From positions 38,859,664-38,923,663 of the forward strand of contig OZ005649.1 of the NCBI GenBank assembly GCA_963930645.1: DNA of 64,000 bases, in the 5' to 3' direction. How positions within the stretch are numbered: position 1 is the first letter of the stretch; each line of letters begins with the position of its first letter. Origin of the DNA: Salticus scenicus (lineage: Eukaryota > Arthropoda > Arachnida > Araneae > Salticidae). The notes below the pieces were generated by a model. It searched no databases, was not told where the DNA came from, and saw nothing but the letters and a program-made list of their open reading frames with translations. The position numbers and the translations under genes were made by a program. Of the stretch, positions 1 through 14,006 are shown piece by piece.

Positions 1-741
1 TTAAATGTTTTCGTCTTTAAGTACGATGTGTTTTATTTCAAAGCCATGAGTGAATTAATTTAATTTTAAATGATGGTGTCTCCAATCAAGCAGAGACCAG
101 GATCGAATTTTACTCCATTCGAGGACGCTGGTTAGAATGTTACTAAAGTATTAGTTTGTTATATGTATAATAAATAAACTGAAATAAGTACTATCAGATA
201 TTTATTACATAGAAATTACTAAAATTTTACAATTTAAGGGGATTTATTTATTTTATCCTCGAAATTCGGGGAAACCGCCATATTTGTCCTCAAATTCAGT
301 TAAAAATAACTAGTTTCCTTACCTTAACTCTGTATTACAATTTTTAAATGCCCCATGTACTTCACTATTAACTGTAATATTTTCGAAAGTATGCGCAATC
401 AATTCGCCATCCCAAAAAATCTTAAATATGGCATTTTAAGGCTGTACGTCTCATTAAAAATTTTTTAATGCATATCAGCCAATAAATTGTGCTACTCTGC
501 TACAATTTCGATTTTGAGTGTATATCGTTCGAATGGCGGCGCTCCTATGCTGCAATTTTTCTTTTTTGTGGAAAGGCTGCATCACATATACCTAATATAT
601 ACAAGTAAACCAGTTTTAATTTGTTTGTATATCAGTGGACATGTGGCATTGCTATTGATCATCAACTACGTTTTTACAGATAGCTATATCTCAGTTTCCA
701 ATGACCAATTTGTTTAACACTGCAGAATTCCTAATCGATTC
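1..741. other. AT-rich non-coding sequence
   Basis: No gene is supported. From about 115 onward the sequence is the left part of the duplicated block. A segment of about 60 bp near 395-450 has looser relatives at 790-850, 45380-45420, 45830-45880 and 46228-46270, suggesting an old dispersed or tandem repeat. The open frame at 487-717 has a relative at 45917-46144 but no codon signature or known domain. Confidence 0.6.
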
Positions 742-787
742 ATCCGCTCAAAGCTGCTGCATAGTGGTGAGCGACCTCCTACCGTCT
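742..787 (+). mobile_element. 5'-truncated retroposon with CR1-type tail
   Basis: A short segment ends in two units of the 8-mer TTTGAATC and is bracketed by a 13-base direct repeat AATCGATTCATCC (about 729-741 and 787-799). Short 8-bp tail repeats are typical of CR1/L2-group LINE 3' ends. Its body matches the end of the longer copy at 62761-63075. The same insertion is present in copy B near 46155-46205, so it predates the duplication. Confidence 0.55.
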
Positions 788-854
788 TTGAATCTTTGAA
801 TCGATTCATCCTCCCAAAAAAATCTTATACGTGTCTTTTCAACGCCCTTAGCTA

Positions 855-1492
855 TCTATATATTAATAGGCAAGCATAAAATTTGTTGTCCCTTTTTAGC
901 ATATTAATTATGGGAGTAGAGGGTTGAAAATGGTGTCATTCGAAAGGTATGGTTAGCCGGAAGGTGCGAATACAAATATTATTTTCTTACGATGTCAAGA
1001 AGGTATTTAAAAATACTTTTATTTTTTATGCATTTTCCCCCATTTTTCCCTTTCATACACGTATTCCTTTACACTATAAAATACCTAAAAGTGGAAAGTT
1101 GTTAAATCTGGCAATTTCATAAAACTCAAATAAAACCATAGACACAGTAATTTGTATAGCATCCTTATACGCAAGCGAAATGATGACGTCACTGGCCGTC
1201 CGTGGAATCACCAAAAACATTTCCTAAGGATTTGATTTAAGAGAAATCATTTAATTTATTTTCTAATTTATTTATGATCTAATTTCTTTCTTTTTTGTTT
1301 TATGATTTATGTCAGCTGTAGTTTAAAGAGATATTAGCCGTACGATAAATTTCATGTTTGTGTATTAATATGTAAATAATATATATCATTTAATTTTTGA
1401 AACTTCAAATGTTCTTTGCTATTTGTCTTTTGGCAACAAAAAGTGACTTTATTTATTTATTTAAATATTTGGTTCTTTTATCGTTTGGAATT

Positions 1493-1523
<31 letters not shown>

Positions 1524-2158
1524 GAGTGCATTTATTGCTAGCTTTTGCGGGTATAAGAAGCAAGTAGAAGATACGGAAAAACTTTTGATTTCCGGTGTTC
1601 GATGAAATTACACGTTTTGAGATTTCCTTGCATTTCAATTAACTGAAATTGACTACTGATTTTTATTTTTAAAAAAGTTGATTTATTATTCCTTCCTTTG
1701 TATATATAAGTAGAAAATATTAGATTCAGAAAATTTTAGATTTTCGGTTTTCTATAAAAACACACATTTTGAAATTTCCCGAACTCAATTTGACCATTTT
1801 TGCAAAATATCTTTCTTTTTGAGTTCAAACTCTGTACTTTATGAACCAATCGAATTAATTTAACAGAATTTGATATTTGGTTTGACCTTGGTTTGACATA
1901 GTACCGATTAGCTTTTGGGCTGTATTACCCAACAAGGGGCGTTTTCACGTTGCGATTTTCTCTCATTTCAGGAAAGACTAACATCTACAGAGAGAAATAG
2001 TTATATTAAGTAAAACTCTGTTGATTCAGTTAGAGTGCATATCGGCAAACAATTGCCGCAGCTGTGTTGCAATTTAATTGAGTTTAGGACAAGGCAATAA
2101 CTTTGCTTTGCCTTGCTTTCAAAAAAATGGTCGAGTTTCGACCACTGGGCGATACTAG
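855..2158 (+). mobile_element. Non-autonomous Helitron (copy A only)
   Basis: This 1304-bp segment is absent from the matching site in copy B (near 46282). It begins with TC after an A and ends with CTAG before a T, the classic Helitron A|T insertion. Eleven bases before CTAG lies a perfect hairpin, GGTCGA-GTT-TCGACC (2129-2143). No Rep/helicase frame is visible, so it is non-autonomous. Two diverged units near 1545-1640 and 1700-1800 resemble the repeat theme of the Helentron-like elements at 50.8-56.2 kb. It contains a T run at about 1497-1522. Confidence 0.75.
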
Positions 2159-2968
2159 TTTAAATAAATATTCAATTGTATTAAATTCTTGCTGCGAACT
2201 TTGACATATCTATCTATCTCTATATATCTATATATTTACATATATACTGGTATTATTGTAGACTTATCTGTACCTGAATATGCCATAAAGTTATGGCGAA
2301 AAGATTTCTAATCTAAACATGTGTTTTTAATCGTACATAAAAATTAAATTTTTAAACTTTTCCATGTGTTAAAGTATATTTTTAAAAATTTGACCAACAC
2401 GTTTTTCTTTCTCTTTTTAAATGAAGATAAAAAAGTATTTTAAGCATGGTTATTTTAATAAAAAGTATATTCTACCTTATACATGAGTAATGTTTTTTTT
2501 TTTTTTTTTTCTCAGAATCCCACATAAATTTAAATTTACTTTGTTATTTAATACAACGGTACAAGTTCAGTACCTTGCAACCGATTTTGAGAATTAACCA
2601 TTTCATGGGCAAGACATTTTTTTGTTATTTAAAATCGAAAACCACCGGAATTCTCCAATAATACTAGAAGAAAGAAAAAATAAATGAAGTTATTCCTCTA
2701 AGTCAATAAAGTAAAGTTTTATATTAAAATTTTTTCCATGGCCAGTTTTTAAAATCGGAAATTAAAATTTTCGTTTGCACTATGCGAACAGAGCTGGTTA
2801 AATGAACTTTTGAACCATTGGATTGAGTTTGCTATCTCACACCTTACACGTTATTTTAAAAAGAGGATAATCCGCTTTTCACAGATAACATATTTGCACT
2901 TTGCAGCACGATTGAAATTTTTCTATGTTTGATACAAATGTCCAAAAAATAGTGAAATTTACACCTAC
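2159..2968. other. Intron on the 3' side of the granulin exon, copy A
   Basis: Non-coding AT-rich sequence shared with copy B at about 46282-48386 once the element at 46501-47785 is removed. On the minus strand it lies downstream of the granulin exon donor, so it is inferred to be intron whose next exon is off the left edge. It includes a T run near 2492-2510. Confidence 0.6.
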
Positions 2969-3287
2969 GTGAAGCCTTTTGGACAACAGTGCTCATTATC
3001 TTCGCAACACACTCCATCCTCAAACAGGCAGCATTTTTCTTCGTTACACTGAGTTGTTCCTTTAGGGCATTTTGATTTGGGGCCTCTCAGAGGAGTCGCT
3101 TTCTCAGATGTAAGCGATACCTGGTCATCGTTGTTAATAGCCCCTATGCAAACTTTCTGATGAGGAATGCATGCAAATCCATCTGGGCAACATCCAACTC
3201 CATCTTCGCAGCATACTCCATTAGAGAGTGGGCAACATCCTAAATCGCATGTTGTCTCATCTGAGTGACAAGTAAGACTCACATTGC
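2969..3287 (-). CDS. Granulin-domain exon, copy A (internal exon)
   Basis: Internal exon of a secreted cysteine-rich protein of the granulin family. On the minus strand it follows a good acceptor (TTTATATTTCAG) and ends before GTAGGT. It is 319 nt: two bases completing a codon, 105 codons, then two bases left over. It holds one full granulin-like motif and most of a second. Both show the order C..C..CC..CC..CC..C, one Cys pair fewer than the usual 12-Cys granulin, and contain the family signature CCPxGF. The linker between them is charged. It is open throughout and differs from the copy B exon by about eight bases, four codons changing residue. Its partner exon at 11696-11780 matches in phase. 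Granulins are secreted growth and lysosomal factors in animals; the specific role here is unknown. Confidence 0.85.
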
Positions 3288-4256
3288 CTGAAATATAAAA
3301 TGAGTTAAAACAAAAATGAAAGATGTAGCGTTTAAAAGCGTATGCAAATGAATTAAATTATATAAAGTAAACATTTTCTCCTGTGATTATTAGATTAACT
3401 AAACTCGCTTTCTATTAAGCTTCCAGTAAGTTATTTTTTTGTTCCATTCAATAATTAAATTGCAGTAAAATTTAGAATTCCACCAAAAAATGATTAAAGC
3501 GTCACTTGTTGAGCGATCAAGACCAAAAGTCGAAAGGCACTAATTAAAGTCAAGGTGAATCCATATATATTTATATTTATATTCAATTTTGTGCAATAGT
3601 TCTTGAGATACACAAAGCTTTTGTAACACAAGGACACACAGACAGACATTTTCTAAAAATGGAGAAATCGTGCTCTGAACTCCTCAAAACATTTAATCCA
3701 CTGAAAAGTACAAAATTTTTACGAATACAGTACATTCTTCTATTGAATATAGAACAAAGTACAAAGAAATTTTTTTTGCTGTGGAGTAAGTTAAAATATC
3801 CTCTACCTCAATCTCATTGTCCAATAAAATTTATTTATTTATTTATTTTTAGAATATTCAGTCTATATGGAAAGTGAAATTAAATATTCATTTTAGCTTG
3901 ATATTTGACAACCAAATACCAAATTTAAAAATAAAACAGATCGACGATGACATAAACTGATGAAATAGGATGACAGAAGCTGATGAAAACATAATTGAAC
4001 CTTGTTTGGGGTCAACGGCGTCTTATCCCAGTGCACCAGTTCGCATACGAACTTCGGTTAATAAAAGGAAATCGCGACTTAAAGAAGACGTTATTATTAT
4101 AGATGTACAGAGTAAAATTTCGATAATATTATACAGCGGTATTATATTCAGTAGGATGAACTGTATACACACTGAGTAAAAGAAACAAAATTTTGGCTTG
4201 TGTTATCATTATTATAAAAAAGGAAAAATGTCTTTGGACAAAATTTCAATGTGATA
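3288..4256. other. Intron of granulin gene, copy A
   Basis: AT-rich sequence colinear with copy B 48706-49764. Open frames here, such as 3659-3877 and 3970-4179, are not conserved in copy B, where frameshifts and a long AT repeat interrupt them. It is read as intron between the exons at 3.0 and 11.7 kb. Confidence 0.7.
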
Positions 4257-5067
4257 CACTGTAAAAAAAAAATTCTAAAATCACGGTATTTCACCGTATA
4301 ATTTTAGGGGAAAAGACCCTTTTGCTAGCTAAATGGTCGTAGCCCGTAAATTGAAGTTTCGAAAGTATAATTTAATTATTTGAATTTTTACGAGAAAAAG
4401 CCGTTAATCTACGCAAATTGTTCTTATCTTTCATCAAACCATTTTCTTATGCGAAAATCTCTTCAAATGCTATCATTTCAGTGATATCAAGAGAGAATTC
4501 CATTTTCTTCCATTTTCAACTGAATCTATGATTGTTATTTATACTAATTGAATGTGTTTAATTATGCACGCATGACGCATAGAAACATCCATTGGTTTTA
4601 ATAAGCTATTGTTTTCTTAATTTAATTTAAAAAAAATTCCATCTGACTGAAACTGAGTAATTGATATTGATGAAATTTATTTTTGTCTATTAACACGAAA
4701 ACATTAAAAAAGAAAGCTAAAATGGTTTCTTGATTTGAAGCCATATTTCTAAAACACAAACTACAACCTAATAATTGTTTTGTCCACTAAACGAATTTTT
4801 TTATTTTTTTATTATTATTTATTTATTTTATTTTTTAAGCATACAGGAATCTAATTGTTCTTAACCCTTTAGTTAAGACTTAGAAAACAGAAAATTTTAA
4901 TGTTGTTTCCACAATGCATTTTTTACAATATGCTAAAATAAAGTTTATTTCAATATGAAATGAATATGTAATTAACCATTTGAAGGTAAGTCTTATGATT
5001 TATTATGTATGATCTTCACTGTTAAAAATCAAAGCTGTTTAATCTGAATATGACCATCAGATATGTA

Positions 5068-6478
5068 CACTACTGGCCATTAAAAATGCTACATCAAGAA
5101 GTAATAATAATAACGGAATGGAATTTGTTGGACACATACATTATAGTAGGAAGAACAATTGATTAAAATTTCGGGAAATTTGGAGTAATATGTGCTGAGA
5201 AAACAGTATATAAAGCAGCGACCTTTGTGAACAATAACAGCACATATCTGCAAAGGCATTGAATCGAACAGCAAATGGATGACATGTACGGGTAGAGCAC
5301 TTCATGAAGTTTTAATACGATGCCACAATTCATCGATCGAAGTTACTGGTGAGTGGTGGGGGGCCAGTCGCTTTTCAACGATTAAACAGCCATTTTCATT
5401 GGTGCGAGATCAGGAGAACGCGCTGGCCAGAGCAACAGTCGGACACATTCTGTATCAAAGAAGGTCCGGACAATGCAAACAACTTGCGGTCATGCATTAT
5501 CTTGCTTAAATTTTGCGCTACGGAAGCCTCGAATACAGGGCAGAGGGGCGGGCCTTAACTCATCAGAAACTTAATGGCCGCTGTTCAGAGTACCAGGAAT
5601 ACGAACATGAAGTAATCGAGACGTGTATCCAATGGGAACCCATAACATCATTGCGAATGATGGACAGTATGATGATGTCAAATCCCAGCTGGCAATGTGC
5701 ATTATTCATAATGCCGTTAAATACGGATAAGGCAAACTTGATGCTGTAAACAGGACTGTGATTTGTCTGAAAAGCGACTTCACGCCATTACTGCGTCCAG
5801 GTTCATCGTTAATCACACATTAATGGCGCCCATATCAGTGATGCAGTTTTGAAGGTAATCAGAATTTTGGTAGCCGCATACTGAGTCATCACCTGGATTG
5901 ATGGTATGTGGTACCATTGGATACACGTCCCGGTCACCTCTTGTTTTCATTCCCGCCACTCTGAATACCAGCCATTACATTTCTGACCAGTTAAGGCTCA
6001 TCGCTCTGCCCTATGTTCAAGGCCACCGAAGCGCAACATTTAAGTAGGACAATGCACGACCGCAAGTTGTCCATATTGTCTGGACCTTCATTGATGCCGA
6101 ATGTGTTCGACTGCTGCTCTGGCCAGCGCGTTCTCCTGATCTCGCATCAATTAAATGACTGTTTAGTTGTTGAAAAGCGACTGGCCCCCCACCACTCACT
6201 TTAACTTCGATCGATGAATTGTGGCATCGTGTTAAAACTTCATGAAGTTCTCTACCCGTACATGTCATCCAATCGCTATTAGATTCAATGCCTAGGCAGA
6301 TATGTGCTGTTATTGCTCACAGATGTCGCTGCTTTATGTACTGTTTTCTCAGTACATATTACTCCAAATTTCCTGAAATTTTAAACCATTGTTCTACCTA
6401 CTATAATGTATGTGTCCAACAAATTTCATTCCGTTATTATTATTCCTTGTTGGTGTAGCAATTTTAATGTCCAGTAGT
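5068..6478. mobile_element. Palindromic pair of Tc1-like transposase 3' halves
   Basis: Two inverted arms (about 5068-5650 and 5920-6478) meet at a short asymmetric centre. The outer ends carry a CTACTGG...ATTAAAA..TGCTACA inverted repeat next to TA. Read outward, each arm encodes the C-terminal part of a Tc1-type transposase, recognisable from WPARSPDL followed by ERLA/EKRLAPH, WHR and FDSMP-like motifs, with frameshifts and stops. The N-terminal half with the DNA-binding domain is missing from both arms. It cannot encode an active enzyme. It probably arose by fusion of two truncated copies. Confidence 0.7.
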
Positions 6479-6544
6479 ATACATTACATCATATATAGCA
6501 GGTTCTGTTCTCGAAATACTTCAGTCCTTTCTTCATTCAATGGA

Positions 6545-6790
6545 TTTGGATTTTGGGAATAAGGCCGATTGACTGCTATAGGTCCTAGGCCAGACGAGGA
6601 GTGCCCTCCGTGGGGGGTCTTTCTAAAGGGTCCTAGCCCGTATTTACTGAAGTTTCGAAGAAAACCACGGAAAACTCCGAACGGCTAGGCCGACGAGCAC
6701 GACCTGGGATCGAACCCGGCACCTTATGTCTACCAAGTTTGAGCGCAGAATCGCTCGGCCGCTGGTGGGCTCCCTTCAATGGAATACAGC
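6545..6790 (-). mobile_element. tRNA-derived SINE
   Basis: Read on the minus strand it starts with a tRNA-like head carrying an A box (GGCCGAGCG) and a B box (GGTTCGATCCC), followed by a body with a repeated CCTAG motif. The A box resembles Ser/Leu tRNAs, but no clover-leaf with an acceptor stem follows. A copy in the opposite orientation lies about 410 bp to the right. An A run of 18 follows at about 6793. Confidence 0.75.
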
Positions 6791-7197
6791 TTAAAAAAAA
6801 AAAAAAAAAAAACTCTTCTGCTTTTCTAAAATGTGCAAATACGCCTAACACTTCATAAACACAGTTTGAAATCGGCCTTATAATGAAAACCTGTATAGAT
6901 GAATAAGAATTAGGCTCTAGTTATTTCTTCTTTGCCCCCACTACTGAAACCATAAAGATCGGAAACTATGAAAAAAATCGTATTAATTGGAGATAGAAAT
7001 TCTCTGTATTTATGTAAAAGATTTATTATTATTATTCAAAGTTTATTCTGCGTCTCGGTTAATTTTCAGAGATCTCACATAGTTTTCAAAAGTTTCATTT
7101 TGTTTTTGAAAAAGGGTGAGAAATTCTCACCCATTATTTACCTCTAATAAAAACATTGAAATAAGACTACTTCTTTAGTGCTAGTGTTTAGGAATAA

Positions 7198-7435
7198 AAA
7201 AGGCGCACCAGCGGCCGAGCGGTTCTGCGTTGAAAGCTGTTATACATGAGGTGCCGGGCTCTATCACAGGTCGCGTTCGTCGGCCTAACCGTTCGGGGTT
7301 TTACGTGGTTTCCTCCTAAACTTGTGTAAATACGGGCTAGGACCCCTCAGAAAGACCCCTTAGAAGGCACTCCCCATCAGGCCTAGAACCTACAGCAGTC
7401 AATCGGCCTTATTCCCAAATCCAATCCAGTCTGTT
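7198..7435 (+). mobile_element. tRNA-derived SINE, second copy
   Basis: Same family as 6545-6790, here on the plus strand. The A box GGCCGAGCGG is intact; the B box is decayed (GGGCTCTATCAC). The 3' body matches up to AATCGGCCTTATTCCCAAAT. The two copies form an inverted pair within the 4-kb composite element. Confidence 0.75.
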
Positions 7436-7889
7436 TACAAATAAAAATGATTTCGAAAAATAGATAGATTTTCTTTCACAAAATTCAGTATCATAGCCTA
7501 TAGAAAAAAAAAAAAAAAAATGCTTTTGTTTTTTCAATATGAGAATTGACTGACTTCTTAATTTTGTCAAAAACAGCAAATTTAGATTTTAAAATAGTCT
7601 TAAAATAAAATAATTTTTGTGCATAGTTTGAACGTTAACAGTTTAATCACTGTAAAAAATTTCTGTAAAAATAAAGCCCTTTTTTTAACATAAATACAGG
7701 TTTCTGTATAACATAGGTTGCTGTAAATTTGTATAGCTAGTTCTGTAAAAATAATTGAAGATTTGTTACTTCACATTGTGCTGTAAATCGGTTTAAAAAA
7801 ATTTCCAGAGGCCTTTTGATACGTATGACAAGATTTATGAACTAGTCAGTTCTGATGTTGACTTTATCTGTTTTTGTAAAGAAAACCCT

Positions 7890-7985
7890 GTGTGATCCCA
7901 ACGGCGCGGTTGGCAAACGGCTGGGCTGTGATACAGGTGATTGTGAGTTCAAATCCTGGGCGACGCAAGACCGTTTGCTTCGCAC
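7890..7985 (+). mobile_element. Second tRNA-like SINE head
   Basis: Contains TTGGCAAACGGCTGG and, 32 bases on, GTGAGTTCAAATCC, spaced like A and B boxes of a polymerase III promoter. There is no acceptor-stem pairing, so a functional tRNA is unlikely. The sequence differs from the SINEs at 6.5 and 7.2 kb. Confidence 0.5.
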
Positions 7986-9004
7986 GAAAATTAATAAATT
8001 AGCGTTTGCGTGTAAAAAAATAGATAAGTTTTTTAGTGTTGTGGATTTCTCCCTGCACGCATGTGTAATAATCGCAAGAAACTTTTTTAAAGCATTCGAG
8101 AAACTCAAACTTTAACTTTTAATTTTACTTTTAATGCTACTTATTTGCAGGTTTAATGTATGTTTCATCACAACGTAAAATTACTGACGATACATCATTC
8201 ATCATCTAAATGTATTTTTACGGGCTTTGACTGGAATCTTTGCTGCCGGGCTTTGCCCGTAATTTTACTGCAGCATTTTTTACAGTGTAGGACCAATGCG
8301 TCGAAAGCCAGTGATTACCCGTGAACAGGTGGTATAATAAACAAAATCACGGTATGAAATAATTCGTATTGCAAAGAACACTTAGGTTCCCACAACTCTT
8401 TCTGTTAGACATTCCTATAATTCAAATTAAGTCTTCTACGATTTCTTGGATTATTTTCCTTCTTTTTGTATAATAATCCAGAATTACAATTCAGCATTAA
8501 ATCTTCAAAGGCAGAAATAGTAATCTTATATCGACAAAAAGAAAATCATTTACTAAAAATAGATGGTGCCACGAACCATTTCATTATTAACCGCCTAACT
8601 TTCTTTCTATCTGTCAGATTGACGATTTCAACAGTTTTAAATCTTCGCATAACATATCGATTCAACTTCCAAAAAAACCTCCTGTAAAACGGTTCAGCAG
8701 ACTTTTTTAGTCTATACCAAACAAATATACGAACATTGCGTTTTATCTATACAGATATAAGATAAAATTTAGCAGTGTATATTTATATCTATCTATCTAT
8801 ATGTATGTATAGATTTATATAGATTTAATAAGATTTAACAATATATATATATACATATGAAACAAGCATTTTGAAATAATCAATTTTCAACATGCCGGAT
8901 TTCAGTTCTGTATATAATTCTCATGAAAGTTCTGAAAAATCGCTTATAGAAACAATTACATGCAATGCAACCTAAATAACAAGCAGGATTTTGAAGTGGT
9001 TTGA

Positions 9005-9300
9005 GTACCATTGATTATATTAAAAAAATTACTGAAAGAAGCATTGAATACCAGCTCCTTCTCCGTGTAGCTTTTGTAGAATATATAATAAAAAAAAAAA
9101 ATTATCTTTGTATCATCATTAGCAACTATGGATGCATAAATTAATACCTAATTCAGGATATATTCCCCTTATTGAAAATATTTATGAAGAAGCAATACTC
9201 AAATTAATGTTCCACAAAACGAGTAATGCATTCAAAATCAGAAAGGGTGTAAGATTCGGGGATACAATTTCACCTAAACTGTTCAACATTATGTAATTTC
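9005..9300 (+). pseudogene. LINE reverse transcriptase fragment, RTE-like (copy A)
   Basis: Broken reading frames encode reverse-transcriptase pieces: an IERS.EY.L.L..AFVEY-like stretch (about 9015-9085), then IPLIENIYEEA and IRKGVRFGDTISPKLFN (about 9160-9290). The second matches the conserved GVRQGDxxSPKLF block of RTE-type LINEs. Stops and frameshifts separate them. The same relic occurs in copy B at about 50465-50760, so it predates the duplication. Confidence 0.6.
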
Positions 9301-11695
<2,395 letters not shown>

Positions 11696-11780
11696 CCAAC
11701 ATTGGATCTATTTGAAGTGTACAATAAATTTTTTCTACAAATGCACTTGAGATGAAAAACACAGTTGTTATTAGATATAT
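11696..11780 (-). pseudogene. Signal-peptide exon of granulin gene, copy A, start codon lost
   Basis: Minus-strand counterpart of the copy B exon at 58334-58418, with the same 85-nt length and the same donor (G|GTAAGAAT). Where copy B has ATG, this copy has ATA (11778-11780), and the next codon also differs. The hydrophobic signal-peptide stretch is otherwise kept (TTVFFISSAFV, then a small residue and Cys). The next in-frame ATG, near the donor, would remove the signal sequence. The copy may be non-functional, start in an unseen upstream exon, or carry a sequence error. Confidence 0.6.
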
Positions 11781-14006
11781 TTTCTATAATGAAAAAAATT
11801 GAGAGTATATATATATCCTAAATATACGATTTATCAAGTATATTTTACATATCACAAACACACATCCAAAACTGTGATATATACGGTATTTCATTGATAA
11901 CAATTTGCAAGATTAGCCTATTTATAAATGGAAAATTCTGCCTATAATTATATAGTGTAAAAAATTTAAATTTATACAGTTATTTAAGTAAAATGTACTT
12001 TTTTTTTTATTTCACTATATTTCCATGAAAAAAGTTTGTTAAGCTCCATATGTGGTATTGCCTTAGTGAAACTAGTATGTTGGGCCACCACAAAACTTTC
12101 TTAGATATTTACTTATGCAAGTTCACACAATAAAAATTAATCATTGAACCTATTTTATTAATTATTAAAATTAATATTTATCAAAATTATTTTCAATAGT
12201 GAGCGTAGATTGGTATCATCTAAATAAAATAAAAAAATAGCAGTTCTTAATGTCAAAAGAAAATCAGGTTTGTGCCCTACAGAGCAAGACCATAAATCTA
12301 AAACACTTGGTGAGCCGCAATGGTAATCTGTTTTATTCAGGCAGGCTGCATTATATATATGCTATATATAGATATAGATAAACAGAACTTACAGCAGTTA
12401 TGTAATATTATAAGTACATACAATTGGAATTTAAAGGTGATTTAATTTCAGTATTCAAACAATTAATCTGATCAAATACATACATGTAGGAATAGATATA
12501 AATGAATTTGGAGGAAGTGTATAAAATTTGGAACATAACACATTAATATTTAATTTCATTTCATTTCATGAAATAACAACACAACTAACAAAAATGTATG
12601 AGTACATTAATAACTTTAATAATAAGAATCAAATACCGTTTTAATTTTAAGTTATTAGAAATAATTTGTGCGATATTTGTTTCTCAGTCTATTACAATAG
12701 TAATGTTCCCTCCAAAGAAACAGGAAGCATTTATTAATTTTTGATGTATAAATCAAAGGGGGGGGGGATCACATTATAATTTTCATGAATTCCGTCGCGA
12801 GTTGCAAAATGTTATACGACGGTATGAGGATTGGTTACGCCTGCTATAGACCATTTTTAGCCAACTTGTGTCCCGTCATGTAAATTTTTGTGGCTCTCGA
12901 AGAAAATCCCGAAATCTAGCACAGTAAAAGAAACACATAACACCACTTGATACCTACTTCGAGAGACTTCCAGAATAACCCCAAACAAATGGAATTTTTT
13001 GTGTGTATCTATAAGTGAATAATCAACGCTTTTCATGGCATAATCTATATAAAATATGCTTTTGTTTTTATGAGAAACAAATGGTCATTTAATTTTATTT
13101 CGTGACGACGCTAAAGCATACCAATCAGTAGTTTTTTTTCTGATATACGTCATGTATTTAATCTTTTCTGAATGTCCTTGTGTCTGATCAATTTTTTTCA
13201 ATTTCAGTAAGAAGTTTCAAGTGACATCCCAAAATGATAAAGGTTCAGAATCTTATTTTGAATTTCCTTTCAAATTTGTTTTTGAATTATGCTGACAACA
13301 GACATACACACACACAAAAAAAAAAAAAAAAACTTAGAAAGAATTCATTTCTGAATTAAGAGGACGATAAAACGTTTAAATCTGCCAAATACTAATCTTT
13401 GGAAATTCGACCCCAAAACAATGCTTTCTTTACCATACATGAATAAGTATGAGGAAATAAAAATGTCGTATTCAAAAAGCGAATGACATAACATCTATGA
13501 CATACCTACTTACATACATTTACAGACAACGAAAACAGTTTGCATCACAAAAAGATGATCCTATTACTGTTTTAACAACATATCGAAAAACGTTCAGCAT
13601 GATTTTTCCTCCTGCATTTGTGTTGGTCTTTTTACTTGATGTAATAATTTCATCACAAAAAATTATTGCTTCGAGCAAATGTAGGGAATATATTTATATA
13701 ACACTACATACATGTTAACGTGTATACAGTAATATCTAGTAATATGCATACAGTTTACAGAGATGCTTAAAAGACTACCTAAATACTTGAGATAATATTA
13801 AATGCATTATATTTTTCTATTATACATATGAAGAACTTAACTTTTTACATTCATAGAAGGATGGATTTCATTTTAAAAAGCATAGCTGGCGTTACTCAAT
13901 ATATATATATATCGAGTAACATTTCATATATATAATATTTCATCATTAAAATATTAAGAAACCAGAAATTAAAAATATGGTAATAATTATTAAGTTATAA
14001 TATATA
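11781..14006. other. Non-coding duplicated sequence upstream of granulin exon, copy A
   Basis: AT-rich, colinear with copy B 58423-61114. No splice-consistent exon was found. A small palindrome (GTTACTC ... GAGTAAC, about 13893-13924) is only partly preserved in copy B. Confidence 0.6.

Larger units (their letters stand above)
4257..8287 (+). mobile_element. 4-kb TA-flanked composite transposon (copy A only)
   Basis: The ends are inverted repeats beginning CACTGTAAAAAA and each is bordered by TA. Copy B reads straight through the site with a single TA (49763-49764), which establishes both the boundaries and a TA target duplication. That duplication points to the Tc1/mariner/IS630 group, but no transposase of its own is visible. 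It carries nested elements: a palindromic Tc1-like pair (5068-6478), two opposed tRNA-derived SINEs (about 6545-6790 and 7198-7435) and a tRNA-like segment near 7890-7985. The same terminal motif occurs in the hairpin element at 56548-56665. Confidence 0.75.

Noticed and set aside
487..717. 76-codon open frame with a related frame at 45917-46144 in the duplicated copy
   Set aside because: Conservation is only that of the duplicated DNA; the N-terminal parts are out of register and there is no domain, splice support or codon bias.
5279..5749. Several overlapping open frames of 69-78 codons
   Set aside because: They lie in the wrong strand or frame across the Tc1-like arm, whose transposase runs on the opposite strand.
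7205..7275. Possible tRNA-Ser/Leu gene
   Set aside because: A-box-like sequence is present but there is no acceptor stem, the B box is decayed, and the body matches the SINE at 6545-6790.
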